Below, in pieces: positions 12,624 to 26,300 of a stretch of DNA of 64,000 nt; position 1 is the first letter of the stretch, and the number at the start of each line of letters is the position of its first letter. The position numbers and the translations under genes are program-made. Origin of the DNA: Lagopus muta (lineage: Eukaryota > Chordata > Aves > Galliformes > Phasianidae). The stretch is from NCBI RefSeq assembly GCF_023343835.1, contig NC_064437.1, positions 27,007,001 through 27,071,000 of the forward strand, in the 5' to 3' direction. A model generated the notes under the pieces. That model did not search any database, was not told where the DNA came from, and saw nothing but the letters and a program-made list of their open reading frames with translations.

Positions 12624-15534
12624 TGCTGTGCCCAATAAGTTCACCATGCAGCTGGTGAGTTCCAATACACATGGGTTGTACTGAAGATTCACAGTAACTG
12701 GAAGCTCTGTGTCTTAGACCTAAATATTCCTGATTCTGCTTGCACGCACCTCTCACCTGCTACAAAACCATTCTAAGTTTTGCTTGAGATGGTGATGCAG
12801 GAAGTACCCTCCGAGATTAAAAACTTTCAGGCTGAAGCTCAAAGCTTTTAAACCAATGCTAAACTAAGGCACATTAGAAATACTGAAGACAAAACAGAAG
12901 CCTTTGGGTAATACCAAGTTTAGTGTTCTTCTAAAACAGTGCTTCCGGTGTCTGTAAGCATCTTGGCTGAGAATTTAGCCTCATACTAAATGAGTGCACT
13001 TCAGAGGTATAAGGGGGGTGAGCCCTTCACCGGTGCGTTTGATGCCTCTGTTTGGAGGACCAAGCTTACCAGCAGGAAGGCAGCTGCTGTGGCTGTTCAT
13101 GGCATGTCTGTGAGCAGTGTGAGTAGGTTGCAGAGAGGAAACGCACTGTGTGCTGTCCTGCATTTTGAAGCATTTCTGCAGGGTGGAATTTGGCCTCCAG
13201 TAAGCGCTGCTTATCTGAGAAGCCTTTCCTCATGTACAGCCTTGTGAAGGATGCAAGTCATCTCTGTGCATCTGGAGAGAGCACCTATGGGAAATCCAAG
13301 AGTTTGACTGGCTTGCTCTTCTGTGTCATCATTCAGCACTAAGAAAATACACCCAATCCCAGAAGCTCAGTGCTCCAGAACAGATGCCAGTGTGCATGCA
13401 CAGAAGGGGAAATCTCTCTGTGTAATTACAGTGAGGATGAAAACAAAATGAAAACAGATTTTTATTTATAACATTTTAAGTGTCAGTAGAATCTGATCCC
13501 CAAGATGCTCAAGCACTTCAGAAGCTAATTAAAGAACATAATTTTCCTTTTAAGATAAGGAAATGCTGTATTTTAATATCAAAGTTTGTATGTTCAGCAG
13601 CTTAAAAAAGATTCCGTAAGAAATGTAAGCAAGGTCAGATATAAACAATCTTCCTTCTGCACTGTTTAATAACAGACCTATCCTTCTCCAAGATAAGAAA
13701 TTGGCCTTATTGGATTTTAATCTGATGTAGCATAACCACACTGAAGCTGTCAGTGATAAAGTGACACTTCAAAACAAAAACACCTAGCAAAGACAAAACA
13801 AGTTTGGTTTTCTCTGTGAAATTCTGATCTTAAGGGTGAAAAAAAGCTTCACTTCTCTCCTGAATCACTACTTCTCTAAATAGCTGTTTTGTATTATGGC
13901 CTAAAGGGCAACGTGATGGAGCTCTTCCATATTCCAGTGAATGTGAGTGCCTGAACCAGGTGAAGAACATCCTGCCTGCACCTCCTCCCAACCAAGAAGA
14001 GAAGATCCATCTCTGGTGGTGGTGTAGCATAATGAAGTACAGATGTGATTTCTGCATCACTGGAGCCCAAGATGCACACATGGTCTGGATCCATGAGGCA
14101 GCCAGTGAATGTACTGGGATCTCTCATAGCTAAATATGTGCCCTACACAGACACTGTGCTACTGTATTTTCTATCAGCCTCCTGCTTTATTTCAGGAGAG
14201 GAGGAAGAAGGAGACTCCCTTCACACTCACTGCTTTATCATCTCACTGTAATTCAATCCTGACTTGACTATGACATAAACTTGACAACAAGATCCTTTCT
14301 CAACACAAGCAGCCATAGCATGCAAGTAATAAACTTGCAGTGGTTGTTAGCCAAACACAGCCCTTACAATTATCACAAAGCTGTTCAGCTGCAGACAACT
14401 TATCAGACAGGCTGATAAAATCTGTGCCCCGCTGTGGGCCACTTCCTCTGTGTACCAACACTTGTCTAATTGTAAGGTGTGCAAGAAGCCACTTGCTTCA
14501 ATAGAGTACAAAACAGCACCTGACTGCAGCCTTGCTTAAGAGGGAACTGCAGGGTTCATCCTACATGTACTCTTCCACAACCTTCTTGGTTGCTTCATAA
14601 GCATAATTTGGATACGTTTAAATGCTTCTGCAGATAAGCATAACCTTATCAATCAGTGGAACCATTTAAGTGAGATGCATGTGATATCCACTGGGAGAGA
14701 AGAGTAATTACCCAAAACTACTGTATATGATTTCTACAAAAGAAAGCAGCCATTTAAGTCAGCTGACTTCTGTAAACAGAAAAACAAGGTGCTCTTGACA
14801 GACAGCTGCAATAACAATAAAACCATTGAGAATACATAATAATTATGTACTGCCAGAAGAAACTGTTAATCATTATTGTACAAATGTCAAAACTAGGTTA
14901 CAGAGAGTACCAGGGAGACATATCAAAATATAAAAGCAGCACTTTTCTCAGGGCAGACTGTTTGGTGAAATATGTGCAGACTCCCTCACATCTCAGTAAC
15001 ACAGAAAAATGTTACTCTTACGGGCTATTTTCAGAAGGCTTGAAGGAAGTCCTAAGATGTAGCTGGGGAAGATACTCTAACAGAATCACAATTGTTCTGG
15101 GTAGAAAAAAAAAAAAAAAAAAAGAAGTATTTTGATAACATAGCTTTCAAAAAAAGGTAAGAGAGTGGCACGAGGTACTGAAAACCCACAGACGGGTGAA
15201 GAGTAGATTCTGATTGATTCTTAAGGAAGGGCTTGACAGGAAGATAGCTGTGAAAGATAGCACATGAAGTGCTACTATATTGTAGGGAAGAGAGAAAAAT
15301 GACGTGTGTGGTAACTATTCAAAGAAAGAAACCCCCAAGTTTTGTTACTTCAGAAGATACAGATGACAGTCTGAAATACTCATCAAGGAGGAAAAGCAAG
15401 GCAAACGTATACTTCAACAGCAGAAGATATCTTGGTAGTGAGATTTTATCATTTGTAAAAGAATCTCTATCTTTCAGTAGTACTGTGAGAGAACACAGTG
15501 TACAAGATGGTGCAGGACAAAATGTGATCAGTTT

Positions 15535-15963
15535 TGGGGACCTCAGTACAAAAAAGACACTGAGGCACTGGGGCGTGCTCAAGGGAGGGCAACAAAGATG
15601 TGAGGGGTCTGAGCACAGGCCTAGTGAGGAGTGGCTGAGAGAACTAGGATTGTTTAGTCTGGAGAAGAGGAAGCTAAAAGAGACCTTATTGCTCTCTCTT
15701 AACAGTGATAGGATGAGTGGAAATGCATTGGGGGAGGTTCGGGTGGGGATATTAGGAACAATTTATTCTCCAGAGGAGTGGTGAGGCATTGGAACAGGCT
15801 GCCTAGGAGGTGGTGGAGTCGCCATCTCTGGAGGTGTTGAAGAACAAGGTAGCTGTGGCTCTGGGAGATATGGTTTAGTGGTTTAGTGGGAAAGGTGGTG
15901 ATGAGTTGACAGCTGGACTTCATGATCTTGGAACTCGTTTTCAACCTTAACGATTCTGTGATA
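15535..15963 (+). mobile_element. CR1 LINE 3' fragment
   Basis: A forward CR1 of about 430 bp with 'gactgaggcactggggcgtg'-like, 'tttagtctggagaagaggaa', 'ggcattggaacaggctgcct' and a terminal 'aacgattctgtgat'. A 171-codon open frame overlapping it (15,269-15,784) is partly CR1-derived and is not called a gene. Confidence 0.9.
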
Positions 15964-18329
15964 AATGTCATTTTAGTCCACACAACTGAACCCAATCCAT
16001 AATCCAAGAGATTTTAAAAACTTTTCAACAATTAAACCTTCTTATAATGTGCTAACAGTGATGTGTCAGAGTTCAGTTATCCTCTGCTAACATTTAATAA
16101 ATACATACACCTAGCTCACAGTGAGGCTCAGGAGGACATTGGCCTTGCGACAGAGCTAGGATTTCCAGTCTTAGTATCCAAACAGCATATATCTTGTTCC
16201 TCAAGAATACACACTTAGAATGGAGCAGTAGAAAGTTTGGAGTAAAAAACTTTTTTTTTTTCTTAGTCATTCATTAAAGAGTGAAACAAGTCATGACTGC
16301 TACACTGTAAATGATGGCTATAACTTGTCTGGGTTTTGATACTTGAGTAGGAATGCTTGAACACTTAAGTCTTAAAGACATTAAGTAAAGCAAAACTTGA
16401 GAATGCTGCTTAAATAAAATCACTACTCCAGAATTAGTAGGGAGGCATCTGACTAGCTGTATACCTCTGAGAGAAACTATTTTCATTTCTTTCCCACCTG
16501 TAAAGGCCCTTCAGTGTGTCTTTGGTTCCCAGTTCACTTGGAGTACAAAGATTTGTCAATATGTTCTGTTATACTTTTTATAATCAGATACCCAAGTTCT
16601 TTGTTTGCATGGCATATTTCTAACTTGAATATCATGATTGCTTTTTAAAAACATTTTCTAAAATTGGCCTATTATAAATAAACAGATTCTCTGGAGTACT
16701 GCTCTGGACATTCTGGTCATAGAGAAGGATGTACAGTCTGGACACCATGAAGACTTGCACAGAAAAGTCCTATGAAACCAGTAACCTCACCAGAAAAAGA
16801 GACTGCACCTTACTTTAACTTTGAAATAATTTATCCCCAGCCTGTGGTGAACGGCTTCCCCTGTCCATCTCTTCCTTCTCTTTCAGTTCTTACTGCTGGA
16901 GTTGCTGGCCTTAACCCTGCCATTTGGGAGCTTAATGAGATAATTGTTTTGCTCTTGTTCTTTTGATACCAGCCTTTTGACTCTCTGAAGCTGAAGAATG
17001 CCTTTGGAAGGCTGGAGAGGCAATGCTGTATCTAGAAGAACAGGAAAAGTAAAGAGGTTCAGCAAACCAAATACAAATGGGAATCAGTATGGAGGAAACT
17101 CAGTTTGTTAGGTTGCAACACTGAAGTAAGTGTACCTGGGAAAGGAATGAAGTTTCTGAATAGGGATATGAAATTCAGAATCCCTAACCTGGTGTTCTTG
17201 ATTTTCTTTACCATAAATTAAAGAATCCTAGAGATGAGAATTGCCTCTGGCTGTTGTCTACTCCATTTGCCTGTCCTAGTGGCTAAGGAATTATGTCTTT
17301 TTTGTTTATGCACAAATTAGAATACACTGTATGTGTTGAAATGCTCTTGTTTACTAAATACACAAATCACATTTGGGAAATTCAAACACCATTTCCTTCT
17401 TAGTCACTAGGTTATGAAATCTGTTAAATGACAATGCTGGAGGTGATCTTCCTGCTCAGCTTGCAATAGAGGCTGTAATTTAATTAGTTAACGACAGTCT
17501 AATGTCGAATGCAGCTAACATACAGGGCCTCTGCAAATTCATTGTTGATGCAAGCTTCCTCACTTGATGCACGGATTTTCTCCCTTAGCTTGAAACAGAG
17601 ATACTGTATAGAAACAGTATAAAAAACCACAGCTGACTGCACTTTCTACAGCTACAGAAGAGCAGATTAAGAGACAAAGCTCGATCTGTTGAGTCAGCAG
17701 AAATTTCACAGTAAAAATCCATCCCTTGTAGATTCAATGGACTCTATTTCCTCAAAACAGCACCCACAGCTGCTTGGGAAGACAAAACCAACAACTACAT
17801 AAGTGGTGAAAATTCATATATAGGGTGAGATTTGCAGGAGGCTTTTAGCACAGGTGACAGAAGGAGCATCAAATAGGGCGCAGTTGTGTTAATGGAGATA
17901 GGCTGAACAACAAAGATGTGACCAAAACTTTCTTCCCAAGCAAGGAGATGCTCGTGTATTATTAACTGTCTTCCAGAAATACAGTAGGCAAATGCTGCAG
18001 AAGCAGAATGATCATGCAGACATGATTAATAAAGGACAGGACTATACTCCCCATGACATCTGGGTTTGTGTCTTCTGGGCACAGATGGTTATGGTTGCTT
18101 CTTTTTTTTTTTTTTTTCCACAGTACATTCATTAAGTCTAAACACAGGGTTTAAATGCAGTCTTCCTGTTCCAAGTCTCCATTTTCCATGGAGAAGCTCC
18201 TATTGGGAACCTATCCAAGAAGGCATATGCCGTGATTGAAATGGGATTTGCTAAACCATCTTGCACACTGAATGCATTACAAGAGTTCAAAAGCATTACC
18301 AATACACAAAGGAGAGCTGAAATGTTTGG

Positions 18330-18331
<2 letters not shown>

Positions 18332-18373
<42 letters not shown>
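18332..18373. repeat. Poly-T run
   Basis: An uninterrupted run of about 40 T. No adjacent retrocopy body or target-site duplication was recognised, so it is listed only as a homopolymer. Confidence 0.9.
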
Positions 18374-19854
18374 CCCCTGTCTCTCAGAAATGATTGTCTT
18401 CACTGCTTAATTTTCTTTCTAGATAATTTATGGAAACCTTAGCACTCCTAGGTTTCTAACCATAGTAAATGGATCCTAACATGTTTACAAGTTCTGCTCA
18501 TGAAGCTTACGTTCTCAAGTCCATAAGTCCATCCATTCATACCTCGCTTCTGACCTGGGGAAGCTACACAGCAATAAGCTTTCCCAGCAAGGGGCACAAC
18601 ACACTAATCATGTCAGTGGGTGAGGTACCTGCTGATCCTTGTAATCCTGTTAGCTTCGTGCTCCTCTCCGTCTCATCTGCAGACATGCAAGAATTTGCCC
18701 ATGCAAGAGAAGCTCCAGCACTCGGTGTGACATGATTTGTTTGTGAATGGCACAATTTATTTGTTGGATCTGCTGCAGTAACGCTAACTGGTATATAAAT
18801 TGCTGAAGCGAGAACCAGGAATCTTTGCCATTTATTATAACCAAGACTTATTCAGGTAATAATTCTTGGACATGGAGTTCTTCATTGTCTCCTAGGAGAA
18901 AATGGAATGGAAAGATGGAAGAGTGTATTACCTTCCTTTGCACTGATTTCCTTACACTAACTCTCCTGCTCTTCTAGTCGTTAATGTGGGCAACAAGTAA
19001 TCTGTTATTTAGCTTATCTGGCTTGTGTTTGCTCTAGCTATCAGTAGAGCAGTTGCTGTATCTTACAAAACATATGTCCGTCTGTTGCATTAGCATTGTT
19101 TTGTTTTATGTTCTTCTGTGTTAAACACTAAAACATTTCTTTAAATATACTTCTGCATTACTGCCGAGCAAGTCATATACACATGCCAAGTGCAGTGTCT
19201 GTTATGTCTCTTACAGTGATTAATGCTGATTTGTCTAAGCACTATGGTTTGCTGCAGTAGCAGTGCAACATACAGTCTTGATCTGTACAACTTAGAAAGT
19301 ATCTAATATCTCCTTTTAGTTCAGTTCTTTTGTGCACTTCTATATGACAGCAATCCACTTACAATTGATAAGCTCTATCAAATCACTAGTAAGACTGTCT
19401 TTTTCAAGGCAATTTAAATGTCAGCACTTATCTCGCTTTTACAGAAAGGAATAATACGCAAAAATATTGCTTGCTTTTATATACACACATCTATCACTGT
19501 AACTTTGGTATTTTTGCTGTACTGCATTGAACATACTGGCACAGTCATTGTTGTAAAACAGCCTTCTGCAGAAAAAAAGAAAAAAAAATCATGACTTTTT
19601 GGGATAAATTTTAGCAGAAATCTCTGTTCTCCTGGCTATTCAGATAGTGCAGATTTACTAAATTGGTTCTGATCACAGTCTGTTGCAATAATGTTCGTGA
19701 GTGCAATGCAGCTGTTGCTTTTCCTTCCTTTTCTGTTTCATAATAAAGTTAGTATTTCCATAGGCACTGAAATCCTCTCTTTCCTGACATGAAAGAAAAA
19801 AAGCATTCTTCTGTTATTCAGCTTACTTTGAAACATGATGATTAGGAATATTAT

Positions 19855-20140
19855 CACAGATCACAGAAAAGTCTAGGTTAGAAGAGACTTCTGGAGACCA
19901 TCTGGTCCAACGTTCTGCTGGAAACGGGGCTGTTGTGTTCAGTTGTCCAAGTCTCTGTCAAGCCAGATCTTGAATATTTCCAGTGAGAAAATTCTACCAT
20001 TTCCCTGGGCCACCTATTCCAATATGTAATTGTTCTCACCATGAAATTTTGTTCTGTTTATACCCAGATAGAATTTCTTCTAGAAGCGGCTTTTTTTCGT
20101 CTTAAACTTCATGTGTTTTCTCTTGATGTGGTCAGATAGG
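19855..20140 (-). mobile_element. CR1 LINE fragment, diverged
   Basis: Inverted CR1: 'tcacagatcacagaaaagtc', 'gaccatctggtccaac', 'caagtctctgtcaagccaga' and 'atttccctgggccacctatt'. It belongs to an older CR1 group than the neighbouring copies, judged by divergence. Confidence 0.8.
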
Positions 20141-21257
20141 CAAATAACTAGCACTTGCAAGTCTAAATAACCAAAAGAAACAGCAGTGGCTTTGTTTTAT
20201 TTCTGACGATGTCATGTTGAATACTTAGTAATTGAACTACCTCAAGGCTAGCTTTTGTCCGAATAATAATAATAATGTGCAGCCACAAACCCTCTCCTTG
20301 CTCTTTTGCAAAGCCTAAGTACTGGACAGAACTCAGCAGCCGAAGTACTCTGTCAAGTACTGAGGAATCAGGGAAGTAGGCAGGAGGTTAAAATTAACAG
20401 CACTCCTGTTCTGCCATGGCCACTCCATTTTAAAAGTTTTTCAAGGACTTTGTCTACACAGTATAATTGCAAGGGTCCAAACTGCTGCCAGAAGGCCTCT
20501 ATTCAACTCCCATTTTGTGCACTGCTGTAGATTCAAAGCAGTATGCAAATCTAAACCTGTAGTCCTGCCAACAATTACCTGTTGCTTGGTGCAATGCCCA
20601 GAATAAAACCCTGTAAAATTTTAGACTCAAGCCTCTGTTGCCCTGGTATATTACTATGGCTTTTTAAACAATTGCCAAAAAAAAAAAAAAGAGAGAGAGA
20701 GAGACGATAAAAATGTTTAGATTATGGAATGAGCATGCATAATGGTTTGGCTACAGTTCCCTTCTCTTCCCAAAATATGTGAAAGAATAACAAGAGGAAA
20801 TACTAAAAAGGACCAGCAATCCAAACAAAAGTTGTGAGGTCAAACTCTCACTTGTTCCTCCTTCCTTCTCTTTATCGCTGCTGGCCACTTTGCTGCTGGC
20901 TCCAGCTGAGGGGACTGCGTGCATTGTTAGCCCATGGACAAAAACAATAAACGACAAGAAAAGATTTCATGGGTCCCTGGTGATATCTTGAGCTGTTCTA
21001 AAGAGTTGTGTGGTGCAGAATGAAAATCCTTTGAAAACAAGGAAACAGAAACTGAAGGACCTGCTAGAGATCCTTAATTCCTGTCACCGTCATGGGCAAT
21101 TATTCGTGAGCTGCACAAATGACAGCTGTATTGACTGTGTTTAGGTGCATCTGCAAAGGATGGTAAGGTAAAGCACTGTATTAGCTTGGCAAGACTGTAA
21201 CTGCAACTGACAGGGATGAAGTAAGGATTCAAAGTAATTCTGAGGGCTTTTAGTGGT

Positions 21258-21840
21258 ACAGAAACACAGAATAGCCTGTGTTGGAAGGGATCTCAAGGAT
21301 CACAAATCTCCAACCCCCTGCCACATGCAGGGCCACCAACCTCCACATACCAGCCCAGGCTGCCCAGGACCCCATCCAACCTGGCCTTGAACACCTCCAG
21401 GGCATCCACTGCCTCACTGGGCAGCTGTTCCAGCACCTCACCACTCATAGTTAAGAACTTCCCCCTGACATCCATCCTCAATCTTCCCTCCTTCAACTTA
21501 AAACCATTTCCCCTTGTCTTGCAATCATCCCCTCCTCCTGTTTCTAGACTCCCTTTAGAGACTGAAAGCTGCGATGAGGTCACCCCGCAGCCTTCTTTTC
21601 TCCAGGCTGAACAAGCCCAGCTCCCTCAGCCTGTCTTTGTAGGGAAGGTGCTCCAGCCCTCTGATCACCTTAGTGGCTCTCCTCTGGACCCTCTCCAGCA
21701 GCTCCACATCTGTCTTGTTCTGGGGGCTCCAGACCTGGATGCAGTACTCCGGATGGGGCCTCATGAGGGCAGAGGGACAATCACCTCCCTGTCCTTGCTG
21801 GCCATCCCTCTTCTGATAGAGTACACAAAGGTCTTTTTGC
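21258..21840 (-). mobile_element. CR1 LINE fragment, about 580 bp
   Basis: A long inverted CR1 with well-kept phrases: 'cagcccaggctgcccaggac', 'gcagctgttccagcacctca', 'tcttttctccaggctgaaca' and 'atgcagtactccggatgggg'. Open frames on both strands (for example 21,387-21,938 plus and 21,555-21,854 minus) are CR1 reverse-transcriptase tail or antisense readings. Confidence 0.93.
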
Positions 21841-23283
21841 CAGAAGGTTTTCACGGCAGTGAAATAGGAGAGATGTTTAAATATAAAAGATTGCTCAGTG
21901 AAAAGTTTGCATCAAATGAAATTTGCAAAAACAGCTGAAGGACTGTGAAATTTGACCAAGCACGAAGATGTTTTTGGAAGCATATCACGCTTGAGTACAA
22001 GACAGGTACCAGTAGTTGCTATTCAGCCAGTTCTTGTCAATTCTAGGTTTGCCATTGCAAAAAGAATTGGTAGATCCTGTCTGACAGTGCTTCCGTGTCC
22101 TGTGTCCTAAATGGTTCTGCTGTCTGCTGAGCATGGGCATATAAATAATCATGCCAATGTAATCTAGCTGCATACAGTCTGACTCAATATTCTGGGAGCA
22201 CTGAGCCAACCTGAAATGTATTGATTTAAGTCTTTGCAAGTGATTTTTCTAGTTTAACAAGGAACCAATTCAGGGTAGAGACTGGTATCACATGGCTGTA
22301 ATTGAAGTATGATGTGACCAAAAATAATAAAGGAAGCTGTACAGTTCCTACTGAGTTTGCTCTCATACATCTAGTTGTAATGGAGTGATAAAGACCATAC
22401 TTTTAATTGAGGGCTGAATGAATGACAGAAATTACATTTTTGATCAATGCTCATATATCCCGACTGTTGCAATGAATGTTGAATGCAGTAACTCATAAAG
22501 GTGTGGATGTTCAGTTGTTCACCCCGTACAAAATATGAGCTCAGCCAAGACTTCAGACTATTCCGTTCCTTTTACGAAGATGTCAGTCGGTACATTAAAA
22601 GTTACTCCTTGCTATCTGGCGCCCTCTTCTGCTCGTTTACTTGTGTAACCTGCTGGAGAGAAGCTGCGCGCATCCTCCTCCTCTGGTAACGTCCCTCTCG
22701 ACCCACTAAACTCTACCAAAAAAAAAAAAAAAAAAAAAAAAAGGAAATTTTTCATATACTTCAATTGTTCCATCTTATTACCCTCTGAAAGGCTCCCAGG
22801 CATCCTTGGCTTTGTTAATGAACAGTTACCAAACAGTTAGTTTTCTTTACAAAGGAGAATTATCCCTAGCATCATTGACTTACCACCACCCAGCTCCTTG
22901 CTGGTTGTCTCTGGTTTATGGACAATTACTTTTGCCACAAAACGCCATGTCCAGGTATTAGTCTTTATCCTTCTGCCTCTTCTACCTTTTCCCTCACAGA
23001 GTCACCTTCCTCTGAAGATGAAGCCATTGATTTGATTCAGCCACATTGATTTGTGTCTTATCACCACCTCACCACCATTGCACTGCCTTCAGCCTTGCTA
23101 CTCCAATCTCTGTGGTGAGGCAGCAAGAGCTGTGCAGCAGTGATTGCCCCTGCACTCACAGAGACAACAAAAAGCAAGCAGACATCTTGTGCTGCTGTCC
23201 CAAGTAAAAAAACTTCTGCACAAAAATTCTGTATGTGCAGTAGAAGATATTCAGAGAGATGTGATTTGTGACTTGTAATCTAC

Positions 23284-23362
23284 TCTAGGGAACCTGCTTT
23301 AGCAGGGGCGTTGGACTAGACGATCTCCAGAGGTCTCCTCCAACTTCCATGATTCTGTGGTC
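23284..23362 (+). mobile_element. CR1 LINE short 3' end
   Basis: About 80 bp of forward CR1 3' end: 'ggcgttggactagacgatct', 'ccagaggtctcctccaactt' and 'catgattctgtggtcct'. Confidence 0.85.
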
Positions 23363-26300
23363 CTACAACTGAGACAGTAGCTCTGAGATGGAAAATTTGC
23401 TCCATGAATGGGTCTTCTGCCACTCCTGTAAGCGAGAGCAAACCCACCTCTTTATCTGGAGATACAAGTCTATGGCCCCAACCCCCACAAAAGGCAAAGC
23501 AGGGCACAAACCCTGCAGAGTTTATGAATTTGTGTAAGAGGAAACAATATGGGGCTAGCTCTTCATCACGTTTGTACATCCTGTCTCATGGGCTGACCGC
23601 CAAACCTCTTTCTCTTCCATTTCCTTCCTCCTTCTTACCTTTTTTACACTCTGCCAAGTTGCTCACACTGCTTCCTCATCTCTCTAACAGAACCAAATGT
23701 CCACTCTCTAACAGTGTTCCAAATGTTCTTGTTATCATTTTTTTCTGTTTTTTTTCTTCGTTCCCCCCCCCCAAAAGGCTGCAAGGAAGTAGAAAGGAGA
23801 GAATGCCGCAGAGAATGCTTTGCTTTGTTACTGTTCTGCTATAATTCTTACAGTATTTAATCTAAACATTTTTGAAGGCTTTTTCAAGGTCAACTTGGGT
23901 TGAGAAGTAAATTCCTGCCCTCAGTAAAAAATCATAGATAAGTAGTCATTCATTTTCTCCAGGCACCTTTGAAAAATACTTCTGCAGGATGGCCTTTTCA
24001 TTATTCCGTGATCAATGGCTACATGATACTACAATAAAGCCTTTTGCAAGAAAGCACATTGAACACTTGTTTTCAGCTGTTTTGGGGGAAAACTGGTCTG
24101 CAGTTTAACTGTCCAAAAATTCAGCATGTCTGACTTCTCCAGAGTCAGATTTTTCTGTAGATTTTCTGGGCCAGGATGAAGCCTCCTAAAAAGGCACTTG
24201 CAATTCCTGTTTGTTCAACTAAGCTATGATGTGATGTTATACCTCTTAGGGAAAGAAGGTTGTGTGGCTCCAACTGCTCCTGCTACTGTGAAGTGTTTAG
24301 AGCCAGAGCATGTGCTGAGCCTGGAAGCTTGTGAAAGCTCTTTCTGTAATTGTGTTGTGGATTTAGGTCATCCCTCCCCTCAAGACTTCCTGATGCACAC
24401 TAACCCACTCGACTTCTGCAAAATAAACCATTGAAAGTAGTGGGAAAAGGAACCCACAAAGTTTTACAAATTGAAACCACCTACTGCATGATTTACTTCA
24501 GTAAATCTGTTCCTGAAACATAGTAGGCAATTCTGTAAAGAATACAAAAGAATGTAACAAAGCTTCCAATCACGCTTACTCTTTCATGAAGTAAATGTCT
24601 TGGTATCTATTGACAATTTCCTTTCACTACCACTTAGCTTATCCCTAGTGATGCACGGAACTCCTTTCAAACTGCACTTTGTTTGAAGCCCGTTCTTTGG
24701 ATTGTTTCCAGGGTTTGAAGTAGGCTTGTTCTAACTTTTCTTTATGAAGCGCTCCCCATTTGCTGCTAAATTACTACCCAAAAATCTGATTTTTGTGGTA
24801 AGAAAGATGTCAGCTTTCTCCTATCTGCTTCTGCTAAATTCAGTGTTTTCAAAATCTCTAGCTTCAACCTTGGAGAAAATGCAAAGTTTTCAAAGCAACT
24901 TCTTTTTTAAAGTAAATATGAGTTACGTACCCTAGTCATGTAGATGAGAAGAATCACTCTATTTTCTTGTCTTTCTTCCCTTCTTTCATTCCTTTCAATT
25001 ATTATATTCCTGTGTTGTGTTTGCAGCCGTCAGACTGAGAACAAAACAATCCTCTTGCTCCCCCACAAACTAATGAAGAACTTTTAAGAACTTCTAGACA
25101 GGTTTTTGTCTTTCTGATGAAATTTGTCAATTCCTACCCTCCACAGTTTCTCTTATCAACTTTCTGAGCTCATCTCAAAATCGTGGTGTAGCTTACTTTT
25201 ACAAACTTGAACCTGGGCAGAAACTTCAGCTTTAGCTCACTCTATACATCTAACATAGGTACAATACAGAGAACCAAAGCTGTCTTGATAATACAGTCAA
25301 TTCATGGGCATGTAGATGTAGAGAAGTCAACTCAGAATACCTTAAACTGGTGCTTAGAATACATGGTGTGAAAAAAAAAAAAAAAAAAAAAAGTTCCAGC
25401 TTAATGTTATGGGCACAAAAGAAAAAAAGCTGCTTTGATCCATTAACCACCCTCAATAATACTCCCTTTCTGCATTCATCCCAAGGTCTCTTTTCCAGTC
25501 ACACTGGCTACATAATAGAAGAGTTCTTTAGCCCTACTAATTTTGATTGTCATTGTGTTGCCACTGTTATGTTAATTAGATTAAAGCAGACCCCCACTGA
25601 GACTGTCACAATGATAATCATTGCAGTTATCCATCAGCTCTCTCCAAAACCACTTTCAATGGCTTTGTAAACTTGCTGTCCCCACAGACCACACTGTTAT
25701 GTGATGTGAATGCTCTTTTCTGACCACAGTTGTTCATAAACACTGCAAGAATCAATACAGAAAAATAGATTTGGAGTGACTGGGAACCTGAGGCACATTA
25801 TCATCTTTCCAATTAACTAACCAAGAAGAAGGTAATGGAAACAGAATAAATTTTAACTTGCTTAACATGCAACTAATACTGTCAATTTTTAACTATAAAA
25901 TGAAAACATTGCGTGGAATTATCCTGTCAGAAATCTAAAATGATTGTACATTAATACTCACCTTTTCCTTTGTCTGAAAAGATTGTCTTATCCTTTTTTT
26001 CCCTCCTATTTGTTTTCCTTGCCCTTAAGAGGTTTTAGCCCTTGCACTGGTCTTTTCCACACCGAGTTTTATGGGATTTCACTTCCAGACTGCTGACTTC
26101 TAAATCCATATCCTGACAGATATCATCTGAGTAAAAAAAACCAACAAAACAATGGAAGAGTAAGCACTGAGTTGCCTGTCTTGACTTACTGCATGAAGAC
26201 GTTCAGCAAGAAGGCACTTCTCATTATCAGAACTTGTAGGTTGGGCTTCATAAATACAGGTTCTTTACAAATGACATGGAAACCACTATGATGAGTCAGG

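Noticed and set aside
15269-15784. 171-codon plus-strand frame
   Set aside because: Its second half is CR1 (SLEKRKLKETLL is the usual CR1 reading) and the first half lacks homology or splice support.
18332-18373. Poly-T run as the tail of a processed pseudogene
   Set aside because: No retrocopy body or flanking duplication was found next to it.
21387-21938. 183-codon plus-strand frame
   Set aside because: It is an antisense reading through an inverted CR1 element.
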